A stretch of 34,615 nt of DNA from positions 1 to 34,615 of the forward strand of contig JAQVHQ010000037.1 of assembly GCA_028696165.1 (NCBI GenBank), read 5' to 3'. Positions 22,318-30,324 of the stretch are shown here, piece by piece (the stretch's first letter is position 1; each line of letters opens with the position of its first letter). A model generated the notes under the pieces. The model was not told where the DNA came from and searched no databases. It saw nothing but the letters and a program-made list of their open reading frames with translations. The translations under genes were made by a program, and so were the position numbers. Source of the DNA: Lachnospiraceae bacterium (GTDB lineage: Bacteria; Bacillota; Clostridia; Lachnospirales; Lachnospiraceae).

Positions 22318-23360
22318 TGAGAAAAATCTATTTGATTCGTCATGGAAAACCGGATTTTGCGGATGATGAAAAGTGGTGTATCGGACGTACGGATTTGCCT
22401 TTGGGGGAAGAGGGACATCTGCAAAGCTGCCTTCTGGGGTATGAATTACGAAAAAGAGAAATTACAGATGTATTCTGCAGTTCTTTAAAAAGAAGCATAG
22501 AAACGGCAGCGTTATTGGCAGATACCAGTCCTATCGTATGGTCAGGCCTTGAAGAACAGGATATGGGGGTGTGGGATGGGCTTGCCTTTCGGACAATAAA
22601 GGAGCGCTGGCCGAAGCTTTATGAGGCAAGAGGAAGACAGCCAGAGTTGCTGCCCCCGAATGCAGAGTCACGGGAAGCAGCTTTCGAGCGTTTCAGAAAG
22701 GCAATAGAGGAAATACTGGATAATTCCCAGGGTGATGTTGCCATTGTTGCGCATAAATCTGTGATACAGCTGTATTTGTGTCAGCAGCTGATACTTCCCT
22801 ATGCATCTTCAACACTATTGGAGTATGATGGGAAAGTTCATCTGAAGAGTATGGGAGAAGTGGCGCATCCTTTCCTCACGGAAGAACTATGTGAGCAGAT
22901 GCTGCAGTGCATCCATGTTCCGGAGAATATATGCAATCATTGCAAAGCCGTGGCACATAAGGCGGGACAAATTGCAGAGATGTTAAATCGGGCAGGATTT
23001 CAGTTAGATATGAATACGATAGTATGCGGTGCCATGCTCCATGATATGGCAAGAACCTACAAGAAACACGCTGAAACAGGAGCCGGGTGGCTTCTAAATC
23101 TAGGATATGAAAAAATTGCAGAAGTCGTATTACAACATAATCAGCTATCAGATTGGCAGACCATAAATGAAGCTGCGGTGGTCTATCTGGCAGATAAATA
23201 CATACAAGATGACCGGGAAGTGACCATAGAGAAACGATTTGAAAAAAGTTATATAAAATGTAAAAGTCCGGAAGCACAAGCTGCACATCAAAAGCGCTAC
23301 AAGATGGCACTGCAGGTGCAGGAGCAAATTATCAAAGCATGTGGAGGAAAGAGAGTATGA
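22317..23360 (+). CDS. Histidine phosphatase-HD domain fusion protein
   Basis: A 347-residue fusion. The N-terminal half is a histidine phosphatase (CobC/PGM type) with the RHG motif YLIRHGKPDF, phosphohistidine His9, the acidic EEQDMGVWDG and the second histidine in IVAHKS. The C-terminal half (about 200-330) is an HD hydrolase with VCGAMLHDMAR and HCKAVAHKAG. Two phosphate-removing modules in one chain beside a nucleotidyltransferase suggest nucleotide or cofactor-intermediate processing; the substrate is unknown. Its start shares one base with the upstream stop and its stop overlaps the MoeA-like start by 4 bases, so all three genes are translated together. Confidence 0.82.
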   Translation: MRKIYLIRHGKPDFADDEKWCIGRTDLPLGEEGHLQSCLLGYELRKREITDVFCSSLKRSIETAALLADTSPIVWSGLEEQDMGVWDGLAFRTIKERWPKLYEARGRQPELLPPNAESREAAFERFRKAIEEILDNSQGDVAIVAHKSVIQLYLCQQLILPYASSTLLEYDGKVHLKSMGEVAHPFLTEELCEQMLQCIHVPENICNHCKAVAHKAGQIAEMLNRAGFQLDMNTIVCGAMLHDMARTYKKHAETGAGWLLNLGYEKIAEVVLQHNQLSDWQTINEAAVVYLADKYIQDDREVTIEKRFEKSYIKCKSPEAQAAHQKRYKMALQVQEQIIKACGGKRV

Positions 23361-24382
23361 AATTAATAAAAACAGAAGATGCAGTAGGCCAGATTCTATG
23401 TCATGATATCACCCAGATTATTCGTGGAGTGACAAAAGACGCAGTATTTCGCAAAGGACATGTGATTCAGGAAGAAGATATCCCTGTGCTTTTAAGTGTG
23501 GGTAAAGAAAATATCTACATATGGGAAAATAATGAGAATATGGTTCATGAAAACGATGCAGCGCAGATTTTATATGATATCTGTAAAGGTGATTACATGC
23601 ATGGGTCTGAAGTAAAAGAAGGAAAGATTGAACTGATCGCAGAATGTGATGGAGTATTAAAAATAGACAGGCAGAAATTAAAGGCAGTCAATGAGCTTGG
23701 AGAGATGATGATTGCCAGCAGACATGGGGATTTTCCAGTGAAAAAGGGCGATAAGATTGCCGGAACGAGAATTATTCCACTGGTAATTGAGAAAGAGAAG
23801 ATGGATGCAGCAAAGAATCTGGGTGGTGATACACCCATCTTTCAGATATTACCGTATAAGAACAGAAAAGCAGGTATAGTTACTACAGGAAGTGAAGTAT
23901 ATAAAGGCAGAATTAAAGATGCTTTTACTCCGGTAATTGTGGAAAAACTGGCAGAGTACGGGATAGAAGTGAAAGCCCATAGTGTCTGCAGTGATGATCA
24001 TGTGATGATTACAGATGCTATAAATACGATGCTTGCCGATGGAATTGATATGATTATCTGTACCGGTGGTATGAGCGTGGATCCGGATGACAGGACTCCT
24101 CTTGCTATAAAAAACACAGGTGCACAGATTATAACCTATGGAGCACCTGTCCTTCCCGGCGCGATGTTCATGCTGGGATATTATAACGGAGAAATCCCGA
24201 TTATGGGTCTGCCGGGTTGTGTGATGTATGCAAAAAGGACAATCTTTGATTTAGTTCTTCCAAGACTTTTAGCAGGAGAAAAACTGGTGAAAGAAGATTT
24301 TACAAAATTAGGCGAAGGGGGATTATGTCTGTCCTGTCCTGTCTGTACATTCCCTAATTGCGGGTTTGGCAAAGGCAATTAA
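23357..24382 (+). CDS. MoeA-like molybdopterin-binding protein
   Basis: A 341-residue protein with the MoCF-biosynthesis/molybdopterin-binding fold in its C-terminal half: AGIVTTGSEVYKGRIKD (about 172-188), MIICTGGMSVDPDDRTP and PIMGLPGCVMYAK. MoeA inserts molybdenum into molybdopterin; this shorter form may do this for, or store cofactor for, the aldehyde oxidoreductase. The C-terminus ends with a Cys-rich CLSCPVCTFPNCGFGKGN, as in MoeA-like proteins tied to molybdenum hydroxylases. Start 23357 follows GGAGGAAAG and overlaps the preceding stop. Only 4 bases separate it from the convergent response regulator gene. Confidence 0.85.
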   Translation: MKLIKTEDAVGQILCHDITQIIRGVTKDAVFRKGHVIQEEDIPVLLSVGKENIYIWENNENMVHENDAAQILYDICKGDYMHGSEVKEGKIELIAECDGVLKIDRQKLKAVNELGEMMIASRHGDFPVKKGDKIAGTRIIPLVIEKEKMDAAKNLGGDTPIFQILPYKNRKAGIVTTGSEVYKGRIKDAFTPVIVEKLAEYGIEVKAHSVCSDDHVMITDAINTMLADGIDMIICTGGMSVDPDDRTPLAIKNTGAQIITYGAPVLPGAMFMLGYYNGEIPIMGLPGCVMYAKRTIFDLVLPRLLAGEKLVKEDFTKLGEGGLCLSCPVCTFPNCGFGKGN

Positions 24383-24386
24383 ATTA

Positions 24387-25007
24387 TTAATGCTGATAAT
24401 AGAATACTGCAACCTGTGTACGGTCGCGAAGCTCTAGCTTATCGAGTATGGAACTGAGATAATTACGTACAGTTCCCTCGCTGAGAAAGAGCTTCGCGGC
24501 TATTTCTTTGTTGCTTAGACCATCCGCTATAAGTTTGATGATTTCCAATTCACGTTCATTAATTCCTTTGGAATTATAGTCAAAAGAAGAGGAAGAAGCC
24601 AGTAAATCAGGTATCTTCTGAGTAATCTCTGTTCCGAAGACAGTCTGTCCGCTGTAGACTGCTTCGATGGCTGGTACGATACTTTCATAGTCCTGTTTTA
24701 AAAGATAGCCCTTGGCTCCAATTTGAAGCGCCTTTACAATGTATTCATCATCGGAAAAGGTGGTAAGAAGGAGAATTCTGGCTTGCGGAAACTGTGCAAG
24801 AATCTTCCTGGAAGCGTCCAGTCCGCTTACCTGTTTCATCTGGATGTCAACCAGAAGGACATCCGGCTGATATTTTTCATAAAGTTCAATGGCATCAGAA
24901 CCGTCGCTGCCGGTGGCCAGTACCTCTATGGATTCATGGGCATTTAGTATAGTTTCCAGTGAAGCGGCTACCAGAAAATCATCGTCTACAATTACAAGCT
25001 TTATCAT
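24387..25007 (-). CDS. NarL/LuxR-type response regulator
   Basis: A 206-residue response regulator. The receiver domain holds the acidic pocket VIVDDD (4-9) and phosphoacceptor Asp in DVLLVDIQMK (about residue 54). The C-terminal LuxR-type helix-turn-helix spans about 145-200 (INERELEIIKLIADGLSNKE, then GTVRNYLSSILDKL). The start at 25007 fits GAGG 6-7 bases upstream; the frame upstream begins only at TTG. It is the partner of the kinase encoded 46 bases upstream and probably controls the divergent ABC exporter. Confidence 0.9.
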   Translation of the reverse strand: MIKLVIVDDDFLVAASLETILNAHESIEVLATGSDGSDAIELYEKYQPDVLLVDIQMKQVSGLDASRKILAQFPQARILLLTTFSDDEYIVKALQIGAKGYLLKQDYESIVPAIEAVYSGQTVFGTEITQKIPDLLASSSSFDYNSKGINERELEIIKLIADGLSNKEIAAKLFLSEGTVRNYLSSILDKLELRDRTQVAVFYYQH

Positions 25008-25053
25008 ATATAACCTCAATCTTTCTTTATCACAGACATGTATCTATTATTGT

Positions 25054-26127
25054 TTACTCAGGTGAAGCAGTCTTTGGCAAGGTAATATAGATGCGAAATC
25101 CACTGTTCTGTGTAATCTGAATATTTCCCCCCAGGCTGTCTACCCGGTCTCTCATATTGGAAAGTCCAATTCCGTTCCCATACAAATCCCCCTTTTTTGT
25201 TCCATTATCATGTATCATCAGTTGATAGAATCCGGGATGTTCTCTGGATAAAACAGAGACATGGGATGCGTTGCTGTGACGTTCAATATTAGAGAGCGCT
25301 TCTTTTAAGATAGCTATAAAACAGTATTTGACTTCTCGAGGAACAATTTTCCCCATATCATAATTTAAATCAATTGGACAAAAGCTAAAAGCGTGAACCA
25401 GATTGGATATAACATCTTCAAGATTTACTGCTTCGTCATGAAGATCATGAACGCTGGTTCGAATATTGTTCATGGCAGTATCAAGTGTATCGGACAAAGT
25501 ACCAAGAGATGTGCTCAGATTATCGTCCTTATTAATAGTGCGGATAGCGCCTACCAGAAGAATCGCCCGGGAAAGCATATGTCCTACATTATCGTGGATT
25601 TCTCTTGCGATACGGTTTCGTTCTTTTAGGGTGGCATTGTAAATTTCATAATCCTGCTTTTCTAAAAGATGTTTATTCTTTTCTTCCAGAAGAAGATTTA
25701 ATTCAGTGCTGTCATCTCTGGTCTTTTTAAAAAGCTGATGAAGCTTAGTATAGGTCCGTTCGCTGTGTGCCAGGTAACAGGAAAACATAATTCCAAGAAT
25801 CAGAATCCACAGAATTGTATTTTTGATTTGGAAGAAACGGAAAAAATATCCCAGCAGCAACAATACCAGTGCCGGATAATTCTGATATAAAACCATGTCA
25901 TAACCAAGAACCGGAGAATAATAATAAAGCGGCGGAAAAAAGAATGCTGCAATGGAAAAAATAAGAGTGGACATCCGGCTGTACTGCTTATGATTAAAAA
26001 AATAAATCGTGGTTGTAAGAAAGAGCACAATCAATAAAGACACAATAAAAGGAAGGTCTGCCTGAACAAACAGAACCAGGGATAAAGAATATGCAATTAG
26101 TAGTATTTTACTGAATAATTGGTTCAT
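25054..26127 (-). CDS. Sensor histidine kinase (HisKA_3, DesK/LiaS-like)
   Basis: A 357-residue membrane kinase. Five or six hydrophobic spans fill the first 130 residues, with almost no extracellular domain, as in intramembrane-sensing kinases of exporter systems. A coiled region follows (about 140-180), then the phosphoacceptor in ERNRIAREIHDNVGHMLSRA, and the ATPase motifs ALSNIERHSNA, DNGT and GNGIGLSNMRDR. Start 26127 is chosen for TTGGAGG 8 bases upstream; it then opens with the first membrane span. It pairs with the NarL-type regulator downstream and is transcribed divergently from the ABC genes. A signal related to the exported substrate or membrane stress is likely. Confidence 0.9.
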   Translation of the reverse strand: MNQLFSKILLIAYSLSLVLFVQADLPFIVSLLIVLFLTTTIYFFNHKQYSRMSTLIFSIAAFFFPPLYYYSPVLGYDMVLYQNYPALVLLLLGYFFRFFQIKNTILWILILGIMFSCYLAHSERTYTKLHQLFKKTRDDSTELNLLLEEKNKHLLEKQDYEIYNATLKERNRIAREIHDNVGHMLSRAILLVGAIRTINKDDNLSTSLGTLSDTLDTAMNNIRTSVHDLHDEAVNLEDVISNLVHAFSFCPIDLNYDMGKIVPREVKYCFIAILKEALSNIERHSNASHVSVLSREHPGFYQLMIHDNGTKKGDLYGNGIGLSNMRDRVDSLGGNIQITQNSGFRIYITLPKTASPE

Positions 26128-26146
26128 AAGAAAGTCCTCCAACTTC

Positions 26147-26175
26147 ATTATAACTTTGGACAACCTGTTTGTCAT
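26147..26175 (-). promoter_or_regulatory. Promoter of the kinase-regulator operon
   Basis: On the minus strand -35 ATGACA (26175-26170), spacer 17, exact -10 TATAAT (26152-26147). The -35 lies within the first TTTGTCATG repeat, which suggests autoregulation. Confidence 0.6.
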
Positions 26176-26230
26176 GGGGTTTTACATAAGAAAAGTAGAA
26201 TGTGACATTTGTCATGTGGAAGATATGACA
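26168..26230. promoter_or_regulatory. TTTGTCATG repeats, candidate response-regulator sites
   Basis: TTTGTCATGGGG (26168-26179) and TTTGTCATGTGG (26208-26219) are direct repeats exactly 40 bases apart. TGACATTTGTCA (26203-26214) is a palindrome, and ATGACA recurs inverted at 26225-26230. They lie between the divergent kinase and ABC operons. Confidence 0.5.
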
Positions 26231-26238
26231 GTGTGCAC

Positions 26239-26267
26239 TTATCTTTTTATACATGTAAAGATATAAT
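26239..26267 (+). promoter_or_regulatory. Promoter of the ABC-2 exporter operon
   Basis: Exact -10 TATAAT (26262-26267) with a poor -35 TTATCT (26239-26244) at 17 bases, as expected of an activator-dependent promoter. The TTTGTCATG repeats lie just upstream. Confidence 0.55.
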
Positions 26268-26410
26268 GTGTATATAAAGAAAAAGAAGCTGCAGAAAAGC
26301 CACTGAAAAACTTCCGAAAGAAAAACAGAAAGTAATAGTTTGTGAGATGAAAGTAAATGGAAATGTATGAAAACAAATCAATGTGGAAATAAGTTGGAGG
26401 AGGAACTGAG

Positions 26411-27340
26411 ATGATTAAAATAGAAAATCTGGTAAAACGATATGGAGAGCTGCTTGCATTAGATCATTTAAATTTGGAAATACATGAAGGTGAAGTTTTC
26501 GGACTTTTAGGTCCTAATGGGTCTGGAAAAACAACAGCCATCAATTGTATACTAGCCCTGCTAAAATACGATAAAGGAAGTATAAAAGTATTCGGGCAGG
26601 AGATGACGCCTGACAGTTATGAGGCAAAGCGTCAGATTGGTATCGTCCCGCAGAATGTAGCTGTATTTAATGAGATGAATGTGCAGGAGAATATCGATTA
26701 TTTCTGCGGTTTGTACATAAGAGATAATGAACAGCGAAAACAGCTGGTGCAGGAGGCAATCTCCTTCGTAGGACTGGAAGATTACAAGAAGATGCGTCCA
26801 AAGCAATTGTCAGGAGGTCTTCTAAGACGATTGAATATTGCCTGCGGAATCGCACATAAACCAAGACTGATTTTCATGGATGAACCAACAGTGGCAGTAG
26901 ATCCGCAGAGCAGAAATAAGATTCTGGAAGGAATTCAGAAGCTGAATGAAAATGGTTCTACGATTATCTATACCTCACACTATATGGAAGAGGTGGAGCA
27001 GATTTGTACCAGAATCGCAATTATCGATCACGGACGCAGCGTGGCAATTGGAACAAAAGAAGAACTAAAGAAAATGATTAAGACCGGGGAGACAGTAACC
27101 ATAGAAAATGTAATCTTTCAGCCGGAGAATCTCGCAGAAATCAAGGAACTGCCTCATGTATTTAACTTAAAATACGAGGAAGCGACCATTACTATCCAGT
27201 ATAGCGGTGGAAAACACAATTTAATCCGCGTGCTTAATTATTTACAACAGCAGGAAATATCATTTGGCAGAGTATTTTCAGAACTGCCTACATTAAATGA
27301 TGTATTTCTGGAAATCACTGGAAAAGAACTCAGAGATTAG
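26411..27340 (+). CDS. ABC transporter ATP-binding protein (ABC-2 exporter)
   Basis: A 309-residue ATPase. Walker A is GPNGSGKTT (about 34-42), the Q loop lies in GIVPQN, the signature is LSGGLLRRL (about 136), Walker B is RLIFMDEPTVAVD, and the H loop is YTSHYMEE. A C-terminal extension of about 80 residues follows, as in DrrA/NatA-type drug or lipid exporters. It powers the two permeases that follow. TTGGAGGAGG precedes the start. It is divergent from a two-component system that probably regulates it. Confidence 0.92.
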   Translation: MIKIENLVKRYGELLALDHLNLEIHEGEVFGLLGPNGSGKTTAINCILALLKYDKGSIKVFGQEMTPDSYEAKRQIGIVPQNVAVFNEMNVQENIDYFCGLYIRDNEQRKQLVQEAISFVGLEDYKKMRPKQLSGGLLRRLNIACGIAHKPRLIFMDEPTVAVDPQSRNKILEGIQKLNENGSTIIYTSHYMEEVEQICTRIAIIDHGRSVAIGTKEELKKMIKTGETVTIENVIFQPENLAEIKELPHVFNLKYEEATITIQYSGGKHNLIRVLNYLQQQEISFGRVFSELPTLNDVFLEITGKELRD

Positions 27341-27354
27341 GAGGAGGGGATAGT

Positions 27355-28479
27355 ATGTTACATTTAATCAAATATCGATTGCTCAGCACCATGCGGGATC
27401 GAACCTCCATGTTCTGGGCCCTGGCCTTTCCTATTATCCTGGCAACGCTGTTCTTCTTCGCTTTTGATGGGATAGGAACCGACAGTCTGGAAGATATACA
27501 TGCAGCTGTAGTCATGGAAGATGAGGAGAATGCGAACTTCATGACATTTCTTGATCAGATGCAGGAAGGGGATTCTGCACTTATCCAATATGAAGAAATG
27601 TCAGAGCCTCAGGCTTTGGAAAAGCTAAAAGACAGGGAAGTATTAGGCATTTATTATGTAAAAGAGACCCCGACCCTTACCGTTGGCGGAAGCGGGTTAG
27701 AGGAGAGTATTTTGCAGTCACTGCTGGAAAGCTACAATCGCAATGCTTCCATTATAAAAAATGTACTGGAAACAAATCCAGGTGCGCTTTCACAAACAAT
27801 CGAGAGTATGTCAGATTATCAGAATCTGGTGGAGGAAGTATCGATTAACGGAAAAGAAATAAATGGAACTTTCCAGTACTTCCTGGCATTGATTGCTATG
27901 GCCTGCTTATATGGTGCTTTTCTGGGATTCACCACTGCATTGGAGCTAAAAGCGAACCTGTCAGCACTGGCCCTTAGAAGAAGTGTTACACCAACAAGCA
28001 GACTACAGTTAATTCTTGTGGATTTGATGGTTACCTTCTTTATACATTTTATCAATATCTTGATATTCCTGATATATCTCAGGTATGTATTAAAGATTGA
28101 TTTTGGAGATGATATCGGAAGAATAATTCTGGTATGTTTCGTCGGTTGTCTTATAGGTGTGGCACTGGGAATCTTCGTAGGAAGCCTTGGACGTATGAAA
28201 GAGGGCGGCAAGATTGGTATCATACTGCTGGTAACCATGGGCTGTTCTTTTGGAGCTGGCCTTATGATGGCAGATATTAAAAATATAATTGATCAGAACT
28301 GTCCGGTTATCAATCGTATCAATCCGGCAGCGCTTATATCAGATGCTTTCTATTGTATGAGTATATATGACAATCCACAGCGTTATATGCAGGATGTGGT
28401 AACTCTGGCAGTGATGGCAGCAGCACTGGTAATTGCAGCATTTTTAGTAGTGAGGAGGGAACGTTATGACAGTATTTAA
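27355..28479 (+). CDS. ABC-2 type permease, first subunit
   Basis: A 374-residue membrane protein with ABC-2/YhgE-like topology: one N-terminal span (about 20-40), a soluble extracytoplasmic domain of roughly 130 residues, then five or six spans in the last 200 residues. GGAGGAGGG precedes the start. Its end overlaps the next permease gene by 14 bases. The two permeases probably form the channel powered by the ATPase at 26411-27340. Substrate unknown; antimicrobial peptides, lipids or drugs are usual for this arrangement. Confidence 0.87.
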   Translation: MLHLIKYRLLSTMRDRTSMFWALAFPIILATLFFFAFDGIGTDSLEDIHAAVVMEDEENANFMTFLDQMQEGDSALIQYEEMSEPQALEKLKDREVLGIYYVKETPTLTVGGSGLEESILQSLLESYNRNASIIKNVLETNPGALSQTIESMSDYQNLVEEVSINGKEINGTFQYFLALIAMACLYGAFLGFTTALELKANLSALALRRSVTPTSRLQLILVDLMVTFFIHFINILIFLIYLRYVLKIDFGDDIGRIILVCFVGCLIGVALGIFVGSLGRMKEGGKIGIILLVTMGCSFGAGLMMADIKNIIDQNCPVINRINPAALISDAFYCMSIYDNPQRYMQDVVTLAVMAAALVIAAFLVVRRERYDSI

Positions 28480-29620
28480 GGGATATATGAAAATAACTAA
28501 AAGAAATATTGGATTTATCCTGATGTATGTAGCAATCTTCCTTGGAGTATCCATTGCTATGCAGGCAAGTGCATCGAAAAATGAAGGGAGCAGTTATGCA
28601 GCAGAAAAACTGGATATTGCTGTAGTGGATGAAGATGGTGGTATGCTTGCAAAAGGGCTTGAAAATTATCTGAAGCAATATCATGAAGTGTCATATATGG
28701 AAAACGATGAGGGAATCATGCAGGAAGCAATTTATTATGAAAATGTGGATTTAATTATAAGGATTCCAGTGGATTTTGAGGAGAACTGTCTTGAGAAAGG
28801 AGAAGAACTAAAAGTAACGAAAGTCCCGGGAACTTACAATTCCATATATGCACAGCAGCAGATAAATACATTCTTAAATGAAGTGAAGACATACATGGCA
28901 GCAGGATATAGCATGGAAGATGGTCTGGAGAAAATCGCAGCTCAGAAACCCAGCGAGGTAAACTTAATAGACTTAAACGGAAATAGCGGACAGATGCCGG
29001 GATATGCATACATGTTTCGCTATGCACCGTATATGTTCTTAGCTGCACTGTGTTATGTACTTGGCCTGATTCTTACCGCTTTTCAGGAGAAGGATGTAAA
29101 GAGCCGCATGCTGGTATCTGCAACACCTCAGAGAAGACAGGTGGGAGAAGCCATACTTTCTTTCCTGGTATTGGGAGTGACACTCTTTATCATAGATATA
29201 GGGATTACCTTTGCTTTAAACGGAAGGGAATTTTTAGAAGCTCCGAATCTGATTTATTATCTGGCAAATACATTTGTGCTGATGCTGGTTTGCCTGGCAC
29301 TGGCATTCCTTCTGGGAATGTTTATTACAAGGGCGTCATTAGTCAATACAATTGTAACTCCGTTATCTCTGGGGATGAGTTTCTTATGCGGAGTATTTGT
29401 ACCACTGTCCATGTTGGGAAAAGGTGTCAAGAAATTCGCCCAGTTTCTGCCGGTATACTGGTATGAAGTGAATAACGATTTGCTCAGTGAATATCAGTCT
29501 GTTGAAGGCAGTGTAAGAAATACAATGTTAAAGGGATACGGAGTACAGCTGCTCTTTGCAGCAGCGTTTATCGGGATTGCACTGGCGGTTAGTAAGTACC
29601 GCAAACAGGTTAGAAATTAA
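28466..29620 (+). CDS. ABC-2 type permease, second subunit
   Basis: A 384-residue protein with the same plan as the preceding gene product. One span lies near residues 14-33, a loop with coiled character runs to about 180, and about six spans occupy the rest. The pairing of two dissimilar ABC-2 permeases with one ATPase suggests a heterodimer. GAGGAGGGAACG inside the upstream gene serves as ribosome binding site. A bidirectional terminator closes the operon at 29640-29673. Confidence 0.87.
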   Translation: MTVFKGYMKITKRNIGFILMYVAIFLGVSIAMQASASKNEGSSYAAEKLDIAVVDEDGGMLAKGLENYLKQYHEVSYMENDEGIMQEAIYYENVDLIIRIPVDFEENCLEKGEELKVTKVPGTYNSIYAQQQINTFLNEVKTYMAAGYSMEDGLEKIAAQKPSEVNLIDLNGNSGQMPGYAYMFRYAPYMFLAALCYVLGLILTAFQEKDVKSRMLVSATPQRRQVGEAILSFLVLGVTLFIIDIGITFALNGREFLEAPNLIYYLANTFVLMLVCLALAFLLGMFITRASLVNTIVTPLSLGMSFLCGVFVPLSMLGKGVKKFAQFLPVYWYEVNNDLLSEYQSVEGSVRNTMLKGYGVQLLFAAAFIGIALAVSKYRKQVRN

Positions 29621-29639
29621 TGTTTATCCAGATGAATGA

Positions 29640-29673
29640 AAAGTGGCCTAGACAACAATGTCTAAGCCATTTT
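29640..29673. terminator. Bidirectional terminator between the ABC operon and the Rrf2 gene
   Basis: AAAGTGGCCTAGACA (29640-29654) and TGTCTAAGCCATTTT (29659-29673) form a stem of about 15 bp with a 4-base loop, with A- and T-runs at the ends. It overlaps the last codons of the minus-strand Rrf2 gene. Confidence 0.8.
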
Positions 29674-30091
29674 CTATCTTCGCTTCATATCGTTTAAGTA
29701 CATCCTGCATGGTCATCTGTTTCATCTTCTCATTTGCAATATCCTGGATTTCATCATAAAAATCACCGATAGCAAACTGAATATTTATGCCGACTCCGCA
29801 AAGAGGATTGGTATGAGTGTCCAGATGAAGAAGGGGTTTGTCTCCTTCGATGGCCTGATACATATCATAGAAAGTAATCTCCGATAAATCTCTTGTGATG
29901 ACTGGAGCTGCAACTCCCTGGGTGTTGTGAATCAGGTCGGCTTTTTTTAGTGCAGACATGAGCTGTCTGATATAGGCTGGATTAGTTTTTATACTTTCAG
30001 CAATGGCAGAACTTGACAGGTTATCTTTGGGATTTAAATAGATAAAAAGCAGTAAATGTATGGAATCACTGAGTTTTGTGGAATATTTCAT
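29648..30091 (-). CDS. Rrf2-family transcriptional regulator
   Basis: A 147-residue Rrf2 protein. The winged helix covers about 1-80 (LSSSAIAESIKTNPAYIRQL as helix-turn-helix). The usual three-cysteine Fe-S motif is reduced to a single Cys in NPLCGVGINIQ, so Fe-S sensing as in IscR or NsrR looks unlikely; it resembles the YwnA-like subgroup. It is divergent from the DUF3786 gene, and three direct repeats lie between their promoters. Likely targets are itself and that gene (inference). Confidence 0.87.
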   Translation of the reverse strand: MKYSTKLSDSIHLLLFIYLNPKDNLSSSAIAESIKTNPAYIRQLMSALKKADLIHNTQGVAAPVITRDLSEITFYDMYQAIEGDKPLLHLDTHTNPLCGVGINIQFAIGDFYDEIQDIANEKMKQMTMQDVLKRYEAKIENGLDIVV

Positions 30092-30125
30092 AGTCGTACG
30101 CTCCTTGAAAATGTTTGTAATTTAT

Positions 30126-30154
30126 ATGTTAACAACTTATGGGGAGAAAGTCAA
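30126..30154 (-). promoter_or_regulatory. Promoter of the Rrf2 gene
   Basis: On the minus strand -35 TTGACT (30154-30149), spacer 17, -10 TAACAT (30131-30126). It lies 35 bases before the start codon. Confidence 0.6.
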
Positions 30155-30165
30155 TGATAATTCCA

Positions 30166-30217
30166 TATCAGTGAAATGGGTGAATGTCAGCAAAATGTCA
30201 TTAAATATCAGTAAAAT
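30166..30217. repeat. Three phased 12-base direct repeats
   Basis: TATCAGTGAAAT (30166-30177), TGTCAGCAAAAT (30185-30196) and TATCAGTAAAAT (30206-30217) start 19 and 21 bases apart, about two helical turns each. They lie between the divergent Rrf2 and DUF3786 promoters, which makes them probable protein-binding sites. Confidence 0.6.
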
Positions 30218-30228
30218 ACTTAAAAATG

Positions 30229-30257
30229 TTGTATGGAAAAAATTGATATGATACAAT
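30229..30257 (+). promoter_or_regulatory. Promoter of the DUF3786 gene
   Basis: -35 TTGTAT (30229-30234), spacer 17, -10 TACAAT (30252-30257). The three direct repeats end 11 bases upstream of the -35. Confidence 0.6.
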
Positions 30258-30324
30258 GTCAAGTAATTATATAAATAACAGGAAAGCGCATTTTAATGTA
30301 AAAAACTACAAGGAGAAAATATTT

